The notes below the pieces were generated by a model. It did not search any database. It saw only the letters and a program-made list of their open reading frames with translations, and was not told the DNA's origin. From Rhodobacteraceae bacterium Araon29 (lineage in GTDB: Bacteria > Pseudomonadota > Alphaproteobacteria > Rhodobacterales > Rhodobacteraceae), in assembly GCA_039640505.1 (NCBI GenBank), contig CP046865.1, positions 1,603,501 through 1,667,500 on the forward strand: a DNA stretch of 64,000 nt. Reading direction: 5' to 3'. Shown one piece after another: positions 43,291 through 52,764 of this stretch; the first letter of the stretch is position 1, and each line of letters begins with the position of its first letter. A program made the position numbers and the translations under genes.

Positions 43291-44013
43291 ATGACGAGTG
43301 TTTCCGTTGTAATCCCGATCAAGAATGAGGCAGAGAATATCCGCCCCTTGATAGACGAAATAGTTGCTGCGCTTGAACCGGTAACCCAGTTTGAAGTGAT
43401 TGTTGTGAACGACGGCTCAACTGACAGTTCATCGCAGGTGGTCAGAGACGCAATGCAAACCTACACTAACCTTTTATTGCTCGAGCATGCGTCATCTGCA
43501 GGACAATCGGCAGCCGTGCACAGCGGTGTTTTGGCCGCAAAAACGCCTCTTATTGTAACTCTGGATGGTGATGGGCAAAATCCACCCGAAAATTTGCCAA
43601 GCTTACTGGCGCCGTTTCTAGAGAAACCTGCCCAACCACAGCTTGGTTTGGTGGCAGGCCAGAGGGTGGGTCGTCAAGATAGGATGTCCAAAAAAATTGC
43701 GTCGAAATTGGCTAACGGACTGCGTGGGTTTTTATTGCAAGATGGTACTCGGGATACCGGATGTGGATTGAAGGCGTTTCGCCGAGAAGCCTTTTTGCAA
43801 TTGCCGTATTTTAATCATATGCACAGATACTTACCGGCATTATTTAAAGCTTATAGGTGGGATATTTTACATGTTGATGTGTCTCATGCAGCCCGTAGCG
43901 CGGGCCAGTCAAATTATTCAAATTTACAGCGTGCAGTTGTCGGAGCGATAGACCTCTTTGGGGTTATGTGGCTTGTCCGCCGTGCTAAACGCGCGCAAAT
44001 AGTAAAAAAGTAG
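43291..44013 (+). CDS. Family 2 glycosyltransferase (polyprenyl-phosphate sugar transferase type)
   Basis: 240 residues. GT2 motifs are SVVIPIKNEAENIRPL at the N-terminus, VVNDGSTD near 46, and TLDGDGQNPPE near 90, the metal-binding DxD region. It lacks long C-terminal membrane spans. With the next two genes it forms an ArnC/LAB_N/ArnT-like set, so it probably charges undecaprenyl phosphate with a sugar used to modify lipid A or another envelope glycan. Confidence 0.9.
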   Translation: MTSVSVVIPIKNEAENIRPLIDEIVAALEPVTQFEVIVVNDGSTDSSSQVVRDAMQTYTNLLLLEHASSAGQSAAVHSGVLAAKTPLIVTLDGDGQNPPENLPSLLAPFLEKPAQPQLGLVAGQRVGRQDRMSKKIASKLANGLRGFLLQDGTRDTGCGLKAFRREAFLQLPYFNHMHRYLPALFKAYRWDILHVDVSHAARSAGQSNYSNLQRAVVGAIDLFGVMWLVRRAKRAQIVKK

Positions 44014-44019
44014 GCCCAG

Positions 44020-44343
44020 ATGGATACATTGATGGCATTTCTAAAAGTTGAGAGTGGGCTCGAATTGGCTTGGGTGGCATTTGGCTTAATAGGCCAGTTA
44101 ATGTTCACCGCGCGCTTTTTGGTGCAGTGGGTCGCCTCTGAACGTGCCCGTCGGTCCATCATTCCAACTGCGTTTTGGTATTTTTCTCTGGCTGGTGGCA
44201 GCACGCTGTTGACCTATGCCATCTACCGTCAAGATCCGGTATTCATACTAGGGCAATCTTTGGGCGTGTTTATTTACACCCGAAACCTTTGGTTAATCCA
44301 CAAATCTACCCGCGATAACGCGGCGGAGCAAAAGGATGTTTAA
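44020..44343 (+). CDS. Lipid-A biosynthesis N-terminal domain (LAB_N) membrane protein
   Basis: 107 residues, mostly three membrane spans. LAB_N features are QLMFTARFLVQWVASERARRSI near 29-50 and FWYFSLAGGSTLLTYAIYRQDP. Such proteins act with GT2/GT39 partners in envelope glycan modification, perhaps as a flippase-like component. It lies six bases after the GT2 gene and overlaps the GT39 gene by eight bases. Confidence 0.9.
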   Translation: MDTLMAFLKVESGLELAWVAFGLIGQLMFTARFLVQWVASERARRSIIPTAFWYFSLAGGSTLLTYAIYRQDPVFILGQSLGVFIYTRNLWLIHKSTRDNAAEQKDV

Positions 44344-45790
44344 CCAGAGAACAGCAGTTTTCTGGGCCTTTTCGTTTATCCTTCTGTTAACAGCGCTGCG
44401 GATTTTAGCGCTGGCTATAACCCCCACTGATCTTTTTGTTGACGAAGCGCAATATTGGTTTTGGGGACAAAATCTTGACTTTGGGTATTATTCCAAACCA
44501 CCACTGATCGCTTGGCTTATTCGGTTTGTAACGGACCTTGCAAATTCGTCTGATGCTTTTTGGGTGCGCGTGCCGGCGCCGTTTCTGCATGGTCTAACCG
44601 CAGTATTGCTGGGGGTATTCGCAGCCCGGCGCTTTGATTTTGTAACTGGCGCTTGGGTGTCAGTGGGGTATGTGTCTTTGCCGATTGTTGCGGTTGGCAG
44701 CTTTATGATTTCAACCGACACTGTGCTGGCTCCATTTTATGTTTTGGCTTTGATTTTCCATGATCAAGCAAATCGAAGCGGTTCCCTGCGCGCTGCTGCT
44801 ATGGCTGGTGCGGTACTTGGTGCGGCCTTTATGGCTAAATATGCAGCGCTGTATTTTATCATGTGCTTGCCGTTGGTTTATCTTTTTTGTGGTGATCAAC
44901 GGCTGCGCTGGGCGCAATACGGGGCATTTTTGAGTTTATTCTTGGCTGTCACAGCCCCCAATATAGCGTGGAATTTTGCCAATGATCTTACCACCCTAAG
45001 CCATACTGCTGAAAATGTGCAATGGGTGAAACCTGAAGCTGAGACTGGGTTTTCTCTGGCTAATATGGCTGAGTTTTTGCTGTTGCAGGCTGTGGTTATC
45101 GGGCCAGTGGCTTTTGCTGTTCTGGGGGCGCAGGCGCTGGGATATAAGCGGTCCAAGCAAGCTAAAAACCTTCTATTAATGTCGCTGCCGATCGTGCTTT
45201 TGATCACGGTGCAGGCCGGTCTAAGCCGCGCCTATGCAAATTGGGCCTTTCCTTTTGTTTTCGCTGGAATAACTTTGGCCATGCTTGCCATGGGGCCGCG
45301 GTTAAAAATTGCTTCATTGATCCTAAATACCGCGATTGGGCTGGTTGTGACCGGGGCTGTCATGTTTGCTGATGCTGCCTCTGTGAATGGCCGGTTAATC
45401 GCCGAGCGCTACTTGCTTCGCTCGGAGTTGAGCCGGCAAATAGCAGCGGTTGCCAAAGAACAAGATATAGAGGTTATTGTTGCCCAAAACCGGGATGTTT
45501 TGGCTGATCTTTTCCATACACTACGTGCGCAAGATTTTGACATTCTGGCGCTGACCCATAGCGTGCAGCCCGCGCATTACTACGCGCAAAAATATCCCTT
45601 TGAAGCGGGTTTTCAATCCCCACTTTTGATGGTGTCTAATGGGCCATTGGCGCTTGATTGTGCGTCTTCTGAATATAAGTCCTTGGATGCGATCCTTATA
45701 AATCGCGGTGCCTACCGTGATACATCATTTAATCTCTACCGCATTGAACCTGACTGTCAAATTGCGTTGCTTAAAGCCCCATCGGACTAA
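44336..45790 (+). CDS. Family 39 glycosyltransferase (ArnT-like, membrane)
   Basis: 484 residues with many hydrophobic spans. The first periplasmic loop carries the catalytic acidic pair in DEAQYWFWGQNLDFGYYSKPP (starting near residue 35), the GT39/ArnT hallmark. It would transfer a sugar from a polyprenyl carrier to lipid A or another acceptor on the periplasmic face. Its stop overlaps the convergent dehalogenase gene by four bases. Confidence 0.9.
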   Translation: MFNQRTAVFWAFSFILLLTALRILALAITPTDLFVDEAQYWFWGQNLDFGYYSKPPLIAWLIRFVTDLANSSDAFWVRVPAPFLHGLTAVLLGVFAARRFDFVTGAWVSVGYVSLPIVAVGSFMISTDTVLAPFYVLALIFHDQANRSGSLRAAAMAGAVLGAAFMAKYAALYFIMCLPLVYLFCGDQRLRWAQYGAFLSLFLAVTAPNIAWNFANDLTTLSHTAENVQWVKPEAETGFSLANMAEFLLLQAVVIGPVAFAVLGAQALGYKRSKQAKNLLLMSLPIVLLITVQAGLSRAYANWAFPFVFAGITLAMLAMGPRLKIASLILNTAIGLVVTGAVMFADAASVNGRLIAERYLLRSELSRQIAAVAKEQDIEVIVAQNRDVLADLFHTLRAQDFDILALTHSVQPAHYYAQKYPFEAGFQSPLLMVSNGPLALDCASSEYKSLDAILINRGAYRDTSFNLYRIEPDCQIALLKAPSD

Positions 45791-46689
45791 ATATCGCCCC
45801 AATATTTAAGAGAGGCGGTTGCAATCTCTACACCCCATTCCTGTACAAAATGACCCCCGTCAGGAATTTCCATGGGCGGGGGGCAGTTTTTTATCTTACC
45901 ATGCAGCGCGTACATGATATCCGGTCCCAACACCGGGTCTTTCATACCAATGGCCATAAAGCTTTCGCCTGCCCATTCGGTTGCCAGATATTTCACTGCA
46001 GATTTTGACAGATCTACGCCCTGCATATGCGGCTCGGTCATGACCATTTGAGGAAATCGCCGCACCCCGGCTTTATAGCGAATGTCGGGAAACGGTGCGG
46101 CATAGGCGGCAGCTTCTTCTGGGCTGAGAACAGGGGTTGTGCGCTGCATCAGTTTTGCAATGTTCATATCGGGGTTTGCATTGCTGTAGGCGCGCCAGTC
46201 ATTAAATCCTTGTCCAGCATCGCACCCCGTTGCCAAAGCAGTATTCATGACCAATAAACGCTTAAACCTGATTGGCATGTCTTGCGGTAAGGTAAGTCCC
46301 AAAACGCCGCCCCAGTCTTGCACCACCAAAGTTATGTTGTGCAGATCTAGCCGTTTGATAAACGATACCATCATATTACGATGAAAATGATAGGTATAGC
46401 TGGCATCCCGAACCGGCTTGTCCGACCGGCCAAAGCCGAGCCAATCCGGGGCAATCACCCGCGCCCCCGCACTGGTAAAAACCGGGATCATTTTTCGGTA
46501 AAGATAACTCCAGGTCGGCTGTCCGTGCAGACACAGAAATATGTTTTTTGCATCTTTCGGGCCGGTATCGACATAGTGGATACATAAGTCTCCAAACCCT
46601 TCCAAGTCCTCGATATAGTGCGGCGGATAGGGCCAGTCGGGCAGCCCTTCAAAAGCGGTCTCTGGGGTTCTTAGAGCATCTATTTTCAT
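45787..46689 (-). CDS. Haloalkane dehalogenase (HLD-I type)
   Basis: 300 residues. The oxyanion/halide segment HGQPTWSYLYRKMIPVF (from His55) closely resembles DhlA. The nucleophile is Asp125 in VQDWGG with Trp126 next to it, Trp60 lies in the oxyanion segment, and the catalytic His280 is in DGGHFVQEWG. The acid is probably the Asp in GMKDPVLG, the position used by class I enzymes. The enzyme should hydrolyse carbon-halogen bonds of haloalkanes. It shares a 92-base divergent promoter with the phosphatase gene. Confidence 0.88.
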   Translation of the reverse strand: MKIDALRTPETAFEGLPDWPYPPHYIEDLEGFGDLCIHYVDTGPKDAKNIFLCLHGQPTWSYLYRKMIPVFTSAGARVIAPDWLGFGRSDKPVRDASYTYHFHRNMMVSFIKRLDLHNITLVVQDWGGVLGLTLPQDMPIRFKRLLVMNTALATGCDAGQGFNDWRAYSNANPDMNIAKLMQRTTPVLSPEEAAAYAAPFPDIRYKAGVRRFPQMVMTEPHMQGVDLSKSAVKYLATEWAGESFMAIGMKDPVLGPDIMYALHGKIKNCPPPMEIPDGGHFVQEWGVEIATASLKYWGDI

Positions 46690-46781
46690 TTGATCATCTC
46701 CTGTACCTTAGGGCCTAAAAGCGATGGAATGAAGTTTGGTTCTATGACATGCTCATGCTACGGATATTTTAGGATGACACA

Positions 46782-47453
46782 ATGCCCAATAAAATAAAGC
46801 CAAAAGAAATTAGACAGCTCAAGTTCAAACCATGGCCGGGAGCGGCCGATTTGCTTTTGATCCGCCACGGAGAATCACAGGCCGCTGTCGAAGGCGTGCC
46901 ATTTCCGATGAAAGACGGGCACGGCGATCCGGCATTGCACCCGAATGGCGAGCAGCAAGCCATCGCTGTTGGCGAGCGGCTTAAAACATGGCCTATAGCG
47001 GCGATTTATGTCACCACATTACAGCGCACCCACCAGACTGCAGCGCCGCTTGCAGGGCACCTTGGCCTGACCCCAAAAGTTGAGCCTGATCTACGCGAGG
47101 TTTGCCTCGGGCAATGGGACGCCGGGCTTTACCGGCTCAAAGCTGCCGCTGGCGATCCGATTTTCAGACGCTCGATTGACAATCAAGAATGGGGCGAAAT
47201 ACCGGGCGCTGAAACCACCGCAGCCTTGCAGGCGCGGGTATGCAACGGACTGCTGCGCATTGCTTCTGCGCATCCAGACCAACTGGTGGCGGTGGTGGTG
47301 CATGGCGGCGTAATTGCTGCGGCCATGTCACTGGCCACAGGTGCTGCACCCTTTGCTTTTTTAGGAGCCGAAAATGGCTCGGTCAGCCGGCTGGTGATGG
47401 ACCGCGATAAAATGAAAGTGCGCGGCTACAACGACGTCAGCCATCTGGATTAA
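46782..47453 (+). CDS. Histidine phosphatase family protein
   Basis: 223 residues. The phosphate pocket is LLIRHGESQA near 27-36, with the second catalytic His in VVVHGGVIAAAM near 165 and an acidic ELR-type residue in REVCLGQWDAG near 107. Family members range from phosphoglycerate mutases to broad phosphatases, and the substrate is not predictable. It ends overlapping the convergent quinone oxidoreductase gene by four bases. Confidence 0.9.
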   Translation: MPNKIKPKEIRQLKFKPWPGAADLLLIRHGESQAAVEGVPFPMKDGHGDPALHPNGEQQAIAVGERLKTWPIAAIYVTTLQRTHQTAAPLAGHLGLTPKVEPDLREVCLGQWDAGLYRLKAAAGDPIFRRSIDNQEWGEIPGAETTAALQARVCNGLLRIASAHPDQLVAVVVHGGVIAAAMSLATGAAPFAFLGAENGSVSRLVMDRDKMKVRGYNDVSHLD

Positions 47454-48445
47454 TCCACCGTCAAAACAACCTTACCCAGTGCTTTTCGGCTGGCAATATA
47501 CTCAAGCGCCTTGCCCGCATTAGCTAGATCAAAAGAGGCCGTGACCTGTGGCTTGATTTGGCCTTTTGCGTAAAGATCGAAAAGCTCCGCAAGGTATTTT
47601 TGGTGCTGTTTGGGGTCGCGCATGGTAAAGGCGCCCCAAAACACACCAACGATCTGACAGCTTTTCAAAAGCGTCAGGTTGAGCGGTATTTTGGGAATGC
47701 CGGCCGGAAAGCCAACCACCAAAAATCGGCCGTTCCATGCTATGGCGCGAATGCACGGTTCGGCATAGTCTCCGCCGACCGCATCATAGACCACATCGAC
47801 GCCATTTGGACCTGCCAATTTTTTGATATTACTGGACATTTCCTTTTGCGCATCGCGGTCCATTTCGCGTGGATAAATCAGCGTTTCATCGGCACCGATC
47901 TTACGGCAAAAGGTTGCTTTTTCTTCGCTGGACACCGCTGCTATCACTTTTGCCCCCATGGCTTTGCCAAGCTCAATCGCCGCCGCGCCAACACCGCCCG
48001 CGGCCCCCAAAATCAAGAGGGTTTCACCGGCTTTAAGGGCCGCGCGGTCGCGCAGTGCGTAATGCGATGTGCCGTAGGTGAAAATGAAGCAAGCTGCTTC
48101 GTCATAGGGCATGGTGTCGGGTATTTTGATCACTCGGGCGGCCGGTGTTGTCAGGTGCGAAACAAAACCGCCAACGCCGGGCACGGCTAGGACGCGGTCG
48201 CCAATGGAAAACCCTTCGACCCCGTCGCCAAGAGCATCCACAACGCCAGAAATTTCCCCACCCGGGGCAAAGGGACGCGGCGGTTTGATTTGATATAGAT
48301 CGCGAATGATCAGCGTGTCGGGAAAATTCACACCGGCGGCTTTAACGGCAATGCGAATATCACCTGATTTCGGTTCAGGGGTGGGCATTTCGGTCAGAAC
48401 CAGCGTCTCTGGCCCCCCTGGTTCGGTGCTGAGCATAGCTTTCAT
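47450..48445 (-). CDS. NADPH:quinone oxidoreductase-type, zinc-independent MDR family
   Basis: 331 residues. The Rossmann motif is GAAGGVGAAAIELGKAMGAK near 147, and the N-terminal GroES-like fold has GVNFPDTLIIRDLYQIKPP. The zinc-ligand cysteines of alcohol dehydrogenases are absent, as expected for the quinone/enoyl reductase branch. The frame opens at 48487, but the ATG at 48445, preceded by GAGAG, begins the conserved part. It is divergent from an acyl-CoA dehydrogenase operon and may act on an enoyl intermediate of the same pathway. Confidence 0.9.
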   Translation of the reverse strand: MKAMLSTEPGGPETLVLTEMPTPEPKSGDIRIAVKAAGVNFPDTLIIRDLYQIKPPRPFAPGGEISGVVDALGDGVEGFSIGDRVLAVPGVGGFVSHLTTPAARVIKIPDTMPYDEAACFIFTYGTSHYALRDRAALKAGETLLILGAAGGVGAAAIELGKAMGAKVIAAVSSEEKATFCRKIGADETLIYPREMDRDAQKEMSSNIKKLAGPNGVDVVYDAVGGDYAEPCIRAIAWNGRFLVVGFPAGIPKIPLNLTLLKSCQIVGVFWGAFTMRDPKQHQKYLAELFDLYAKGQIKPQVTASFDLANAGKALEYIASRKALGKVVLTVD

Positions 48446-48472
48446 TTTGTCTCTCACTGTGAATTGGCATTT

Positions 48473-48486
48473 TGGACGTACGGTCA
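48473..48486. promoter_or_regulatory. Near-palindrome in the divergent promoter
   Basis: TGGACGTACGGTCA matches its own reverse complement at 10 of 14 positions and is centred on CGTACG. It sits between the quinone oxidoreductase and acyl-CoA dehydrogenase genes, a natural place for a shared fatty-acid-type regulator. No regulator gene is adjacent. Confidence 0.25.
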
Positions 48487-48579
48487 CTACTGATCATCCC
48501 ACCTTCGTGCTTGTCAATCAAAATTTGAGATGACATCCTAGGGCGCAAATTTAACGGACAGGGTGGGATAAAACCTAAA

Positions 48580-49758
48580 ATGAGTTGGGCAACGCAAGAT
48601 CCAGAAAGCTTCCGCCAGTCGCTGCGCAGCTGGTTGGATACCCATTGTCCGCAGGCCATGCGGGACGGGTTAAATACCGAAGCAACAATTTGCTGGGGTG
48701 GAAAAAACTGGGAATTCACCTCTAAGCATCAAAAGCTCTGGATGCAAAATGCGGCCGAGGTTGGCCTAACAACCCCGCGCTGGCCGGCCGCTTATGGCGG
48801 CGCTGGCCTTAGCCGTGAGCAAGACAAAATATACCTTGAGGAATTGGCGCGGATCAACGCACGGATGCCGCTGCTCAGCTTTGGTATCTGGATGCTTGGA
48901 CCGGCTTTGCTTGCCTTTGGCTCTGAGGCGCAAAAGCAAAAATACCTGCCCCAGATCATTCGCGGTGAACAGCGCTGGTGTCAGGGGTATTCCGAGCCTG
49001 GTGCTGGCTCTGATTTAGCAAATGTGCAAACCAAGGCCGAAGATATGGGCGATCATTATCTGATCAATGGCCAGAAAATATGGACCTCATACGCGGATAA
49101 GGCCGATTGGATTTTTGCGCTGGTACGCACGGATCGTGATGCGCCCAAGCATAAAGGCATATCCTTTATATTGATTGATATGGAAAGCGAAGGTGTCAGC
49201 ACCCGGCCGATCCAGCTTATCTCAGGGGCTTCTGCCTTTTGTGAGACATTTTTTGACAATGTCAAAGTGCCCAAGGAAAATGTGGTGGGCGAGGTGAACA
49301 AAGGCTGGGATATCGCCAAATATCTGCTCACCCATGAACGCGAAATGATTAGTGGCAATAACCAAGGGCTGACCTCGGGCCGGCCGCTTGGCGCAGTTTT
49401 GGCGCAGACTGCTGGGGAAGAGCGTTTATCTGATGCCAGTTTGCGCGCCGCAGCGATGGAGTGTGAAATTGATGCGCTCTCGGTGGGGTTAACGCTTGAG
49501 CGCTATAAAGATCAGGCCGAAGCAGGGGCAGGGGTTGGCGATGCCTCGGCGATGCTCAAATACATGGGCACCGAGCTGAACAAACAGCGCTATGAGCTGA
49601 TGATGTCGGCGGGCGGCAGCGAGGCGATTGATACAGATGGCGCGCATGGCGATCTGGCCATGGACTGGCTGCGCAGCAAGGCCAATTCAATCGAAGGCGG
49701 CACCTCTGAAGTGATGCTGGGAATTATTTCCCGGCGCATTTTGGGACTACCGGGGTAA
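48580..49758 (+). CDS. Acyl-CoA dehydrogenase (catalytic-type subunit)
   Basis: 392 residues with the three-domain ACAD fold. The FAD/substrate block is WCQGYSEPGAGSDLANVQTK near 130-150, the linker is GQKIWTSYADKADW, and the C-terminal FAD end is SIEGGTSEVMLGIISRRILG, with a Glu in the EGGT-type position. It lies four bases ahead of a second, different ACAD gene, a layout known for heteromeric enzymes that oxidise bulky acyl-CoAs such as steroid side chains. Confidence 0.92.
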   Translation: MSWATQDPESFRQSLRSWLDTHCPQAMRDGLNTEATICWGGKNWEFTSKHQKLWMQNAAEVGLTTPRWPAAYGGAGLSREQDKIYLEELARINARMPLLSFGIWMLGPALLAFGSEAQKQKYLPQIIRGEQRWCQGYSEPGAGSDLANVQTKAEDMGDHYLINGQKIWTSYADKADWIFALVRTDRDAPKHKGISFILIDMESEGVSTRPIQLISGASAFCETFFDNVKVPKENVVGEVNKGWDIAKYLLTHEREMISGNNQGLTSGRPLGAVLAQTAGEERLSDASLRAAAMECEIDALSVGLTLERYKDQAEAGAGVGDASAMLKYMGTELNKQRYELMMSAGGSEAIDTDGAHGDLAMDWLRSKANSIEGGTSEVMLGIISRRILGLPG

Positions 49759-49762
49759 GGGC

Positions 49763-50887
49763 ATGGTAAAATTGATTTTAAGCGAAGAAGAAACCATGCT
49801 GGCCGAAAGTGCGCGTGGGTTTTTGGACGCAGATGCACCTGTCAGCAAACTGCGCAAGATGCGCGATGATGGCAAAACCCATGATCCCGAGCTATGGGCG
49901 GAAATGGCCGCAATGGGATGGTGCGGGGTTCTGGTGCCCGAAGACAATGGCGGTGTGGATATGGGCCATGCTGCAGCAGGCGTTATCGCCCATGAGCTTG
50001 GCAAAACCCTAGCGGTAAGTCCGTTTCTGTCGACCGCCGTAATGGCTGCAACAGCGTTAAAGCAGGTGGACAGCGCCGCCAGCGCGGAGCGGCTGTCTGC
50101 CATTGCCGAGGGCCGGCTGACCTATGCGCTCGCACTGGACGAAACGTCAAAATTTGCGCCCGAAAACAGTCAACTAGCCTGCGAAAAATCAGGCAACGGG
50201 TTCCGTTTGAACGGCCAAAAGTCCTTTGTGGTAGATGGCGGCTTCGCCGATAGGGTGCTTGTACTGGCGCGCAGCGGAGAGGGGCCAGAGGATTTGACCC
50301 TGTTTGATTTACCCGCAGACCGCGCCGGGATCACCCGCAATGATCAGGCCATGATCGACAGCCGCAATGCCGCCCGTTTGGAGTTTGACAATGTCGACGC
50401 CACCGGGGACGACATTATCGGCGCTGCGGGGGATGCAATGACAGTTTTGCGCCCCGCATTGCAGGCAGGTCAGGCCGCCTTAAGTGCGGAGATGACCGGA
50501 CTGGCGGCCGGCGCTGCGGATATGACAGTTGGCTATCTGAAAGAGCGCCAGCAATTCGGCCGCCCCATCGGCAGCTTTCAAGCTTTGCAACATCGCGCCG
50601 CCCATCTGTGGTGCGAAATGGAAGTAACCGGATCTGCTATTTTACACGCAGGCCGCATGCTGGACAGTGATCCGGGCAATGCAGCTATGGCAGTGTCGCT
50701 TGCCAAAGCACGGGCGATTAAAACTGCAAAACTTGCAGTGATCGAAGGTGTTCAGATGCATGGCGGTATTGGCATGACCGATGCCTTTGATATGGGATTT
50801 TTCATGAAACGCGCCCGTGTCGCCAGTGAATGGCTGGGCGATTACGGATACCATGCGGAGCAAGTTGCTGACGCACGGGGATTTTAA
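49763..50887 (+). CDS. Acyl-CoA dehydrogenase-like protein (probable partner subunit)
   Basis: 374 residues. The ACAD fold is visible through NGQKSFVVDGGFADRVLVLARSG and the C-terminal YLKERQQFGRPIGSFQALQHRAA and QMHGGIGMTDAFDM blocks. The EGGT-type Glu segment of its neighbour is missing near the C-terminus, and the mid-domain SEPGAGSD motif has degenerated. This supports a non-identical partner in a heteromeric enzyme. The ATG follows a GGGTAAGG stretch four bases after the first ACAD. Confidence 0.88.
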   Translation: MVKLILSEEETMLAESARGFLDADAPVSKLRKMRDDGKTHDPELWAEMAAMGWCGVLVPEDNGGVDMGHAAAGVIAHELGKTLAVSPFLSTAVMAATALKQVDSAASAERLSAIAEGRLTYALALDETSKFAPENSQLACEKSGNGFRLNGQKSFVVDGGFADRVLVLARSGEGPEDLTLFDLPADRAGITRNDQAMIDSRNAARLEFDNVDATGDDIIGAAGDAMTVLRPALQAGQAALSAEMTGLAAGAADMTVGYLKERQQFGRPIGSFQALQHRAAHLWCEMEVTGSAILHAGRMLDSDPGNAAMAVSLAKARAIKTAKLAVIEGVQMHGGIGMTDAFDMGFFMKRARVASEWLGDYGYHAEQVADARGF

Positions 50888-50932
50888 CTATGGCCGCGCC
50901 AGCGACCGACACACAACCAAAGGAACATACTC

Positions 50933-52129
50933 ATGCGTGACGCAGTGATCGTATCCACCGCCCGAACCCCGATCGGCAAAGCCTATCGCGGGGCGTTTAA
51001 TGCCACCACACCTCAGGCGCTCGCGGCCCATGCCATTTCCCATGCGGTTGAGCGCGCCGGCGTCGATACCGGCGAGATAAGCGATTGCATTATTGGCGCA
51101 GCGCTGCAGCAAGGCTATCAGGGTGGCAATATTGCCCGCCAATCGGCGATCCGTGCGGGCTTGCCGGTCACAGTTGCGGGTATGTCGCTTGATCGCCAAT
51201 GCGCCAGCGGCATGATGGCCATTGCCACGGCGGCAAAACAGGTGATCACCGATGGGATGGATGTGGTTGTCGGCGGCGGCGTTGAAAGCATTTCCATGGT
51301 GCAAACCCCCGAAATGCGGATGGGCCCTGATCCATGGCTTAAGCAAAACAAACCCGACATTTACATGTCAATGCTTGAAACAGCCGAAACTGTCGCGGCG
51401 CGCTATAATGTCAGCCGCGCGGTTCAGGATGATTACGCGCTGCAATCGCAGCAGCGCACCCATGCCGCACAGGAAGCGGGCCGGTTTGACCAAGAGATCG
51501 TGCCGATGACCACGGTGATGAAATTTCAAGACCGTGAAACCGGCGCTATTTCCGAACATGAGGTGACCTTGGACAAAGATGAAGGCAACCGTCCCAGCAC
51601 CACGATCGAGGGGCTTAACGGTCTGGCGCCAGTGTTCAAAGATGGTTTGAACATCAAAGAGGGCGGCTTTATCACCGCCGGCAATGCCAGCCAGCTGTCT
51701 GATGGTGCCTCAGCCGCAGTGGTGATGGAGGCAAAACTGGCCGAGCAGCGCGGGCTTGAGCCGCTTGGGCGCTATGTCGGCGTGATGGCAACCGGCTGCG
51801 AGCCCGATGAAATGGGCATCGGTCCGGTCTTTGCGGTGCCAAAGCTTTTGGAAGCGCATGGGCTCAAAATGGACGATATTGACCTGTGGGAGCTTAACGA
51901 GGCTTTTGCCGTGCAGGTGCTCTATTCACGCGACCGGCTTGGCATTCCCAACGAGCGGCTCAACGTGGACGGCGGGGCGATTTCGGTAGGTCATCCCTAT
52001 GGCATGTCCGGCGCGCGCATGGTCGGGCACGCGCTTATCGAAGGCAAACGCCGCGGCGCAAAATATGTGGTTTGCACCATGTGCGTTGGCGGCGGTATGG
52101 GCGCTGCGGGCCTTTTTGAAGTGCTGTAG
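50933..52129 (+). CDS. Thiolase (acetyl-CoA C-acyltransferase)
   Basis: 398 residues. Catalytic Cys is in [12 protein letters not shown] near 90, His in [11 protein letters not shown] near 350, and the second Cys in [14 protein letters not shown] at the end. It cleaves 3-oxoacyl-CoA or condenses acetyl-CoA. It follows the two ACAD genes by 45 bases with AAAGGA ahead of the ATG, making a partial beta-oxidation operon that lacks a local hydratase and hydroxyacyl dehydrogenase. Confidence 0.95.
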   Translation: MRDAVIVSTARTPIGKAYRGAFNATTPQALAAHAISHAVERAGVDTGEISDCIIGAALQQGYQGGNIARQSAIRAGLPVTVAGMSLDRQCASGMMAIATAAKQVITDGMDVVVGGGVESISMVQTPEMRMGPDPWLKQNKPDIYMSMLETAETVAARYNVSRAVQDDYALQSQQRTHAAQEAGRFDQEIVPMTTVMKFQDRETGAISEHEVTLDKDEGNRPSTTIEGLNGLAPVFKDGLNIKEGGFITAGNASQLSDGASAAVVMEAKLAEQRGLEPLGRYVGVMATGCEPDEMGIGPVFAVPKLLEAHGLKMDDIDLWELNEAFAVQVLYSRDRLGIPNERLNVDGGAISVGHPYGMSGARMVGHALIEGKRRGAKYVVCTMCVGGGMGAAGLFEVL

Positions 52130-52178
52130 ACTTTTTGGACAAGATGGCCTGCATTAGGCTTTTCTTAAACAAATAGGG

Positions 52179-52197
52179 CCGCGCGTCAGGCGCGCGG
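52179..52197 (+). terminator. GC-rich hairpin after the thiolase gene
   Basis: CCGCGCG-TCAGG-CGCGCGG, a perfect 7-bp stem with a 5-base loop, lies 50 bases after the thiolase stop. No T-run follows, so it may stabilise the mRNA end or act with Rho. Confidence 0.5.
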
Positions 52198-52382
52198 TCA
52201 CTTACCAGCCATAAAGGTCACAGGGTTGAGCAAACCATAGTGATCTGGCTGTTACCGCGCATAAACACCTCATAGACAAATTGATTTGCACGTCATTTTC
52301 CCGACAGTCGGGGAAATGGCGTTATGACAACCACCGTTTTTGGTGAATTAAAGACCAATTTATTGTTTAGGAGATTTTTAAA

Positions 52383-52760
52383 TTGCATAAAGACCTTGAA
52401 ACATATGCCAACTGGAAATGTCGCGGCGTCGAGCTTACGACCGATGAACTGACACTAAAAGCGGAAGGTTCCTATTGGACAGGCCGTGAACAACTGTGGC
52501 TAGATGGCGAAGTGGTTTCAAAAAAATGGAATTATAGGCTAAGCTCATCGCATTGTTTTATGCGAAACGGCGAGAATTACAAAGTCACATTCAACGTGAA
52601 AAATGTTTTTACAGGCAAGTTAGAGATCGCAGCCTATCGCAATGATGCGCTGCTTTTTTCAGATACGGATCAGATGTATTCAGGCAAGATGGCATCATTG
52701 ATATTTATATTGGCTGTTATATCTGGCTATACCCTAGGATATTTCTCAGTGCAGTTTTGA
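52383..52760 (+). CDS. Small membrane-anchored protein of unknown function, TTG start
   Basis: 125 residues. Residues 1-95 are soluble and polar, with several Trp and Tyr residues. One C-terminal membrane span (SLIFILAVISGYTLGYFSVQ) ends the protein, so it is tail-anchored. The start is a TTG with AGGAG nine bases upstream. I do not recognise a family. The following XRE gene starts four bases after its stop and also encodes a single C-terminal span, so the two products probably meet in the membrane. Confidence 0.65.
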   Translation: MHKDLETYANWKCRGVELTTDELTLKAEGSYWTGREQLWLDGEVVSKKWNYRLSSSHCFMRNGENYKVTFNVKNVFTGKLEIAAYRNDALLFSDTDQMYSGKMASLIFILAVISGYTLGYFSVQF

Positions 52761-52764
52761 TTTC

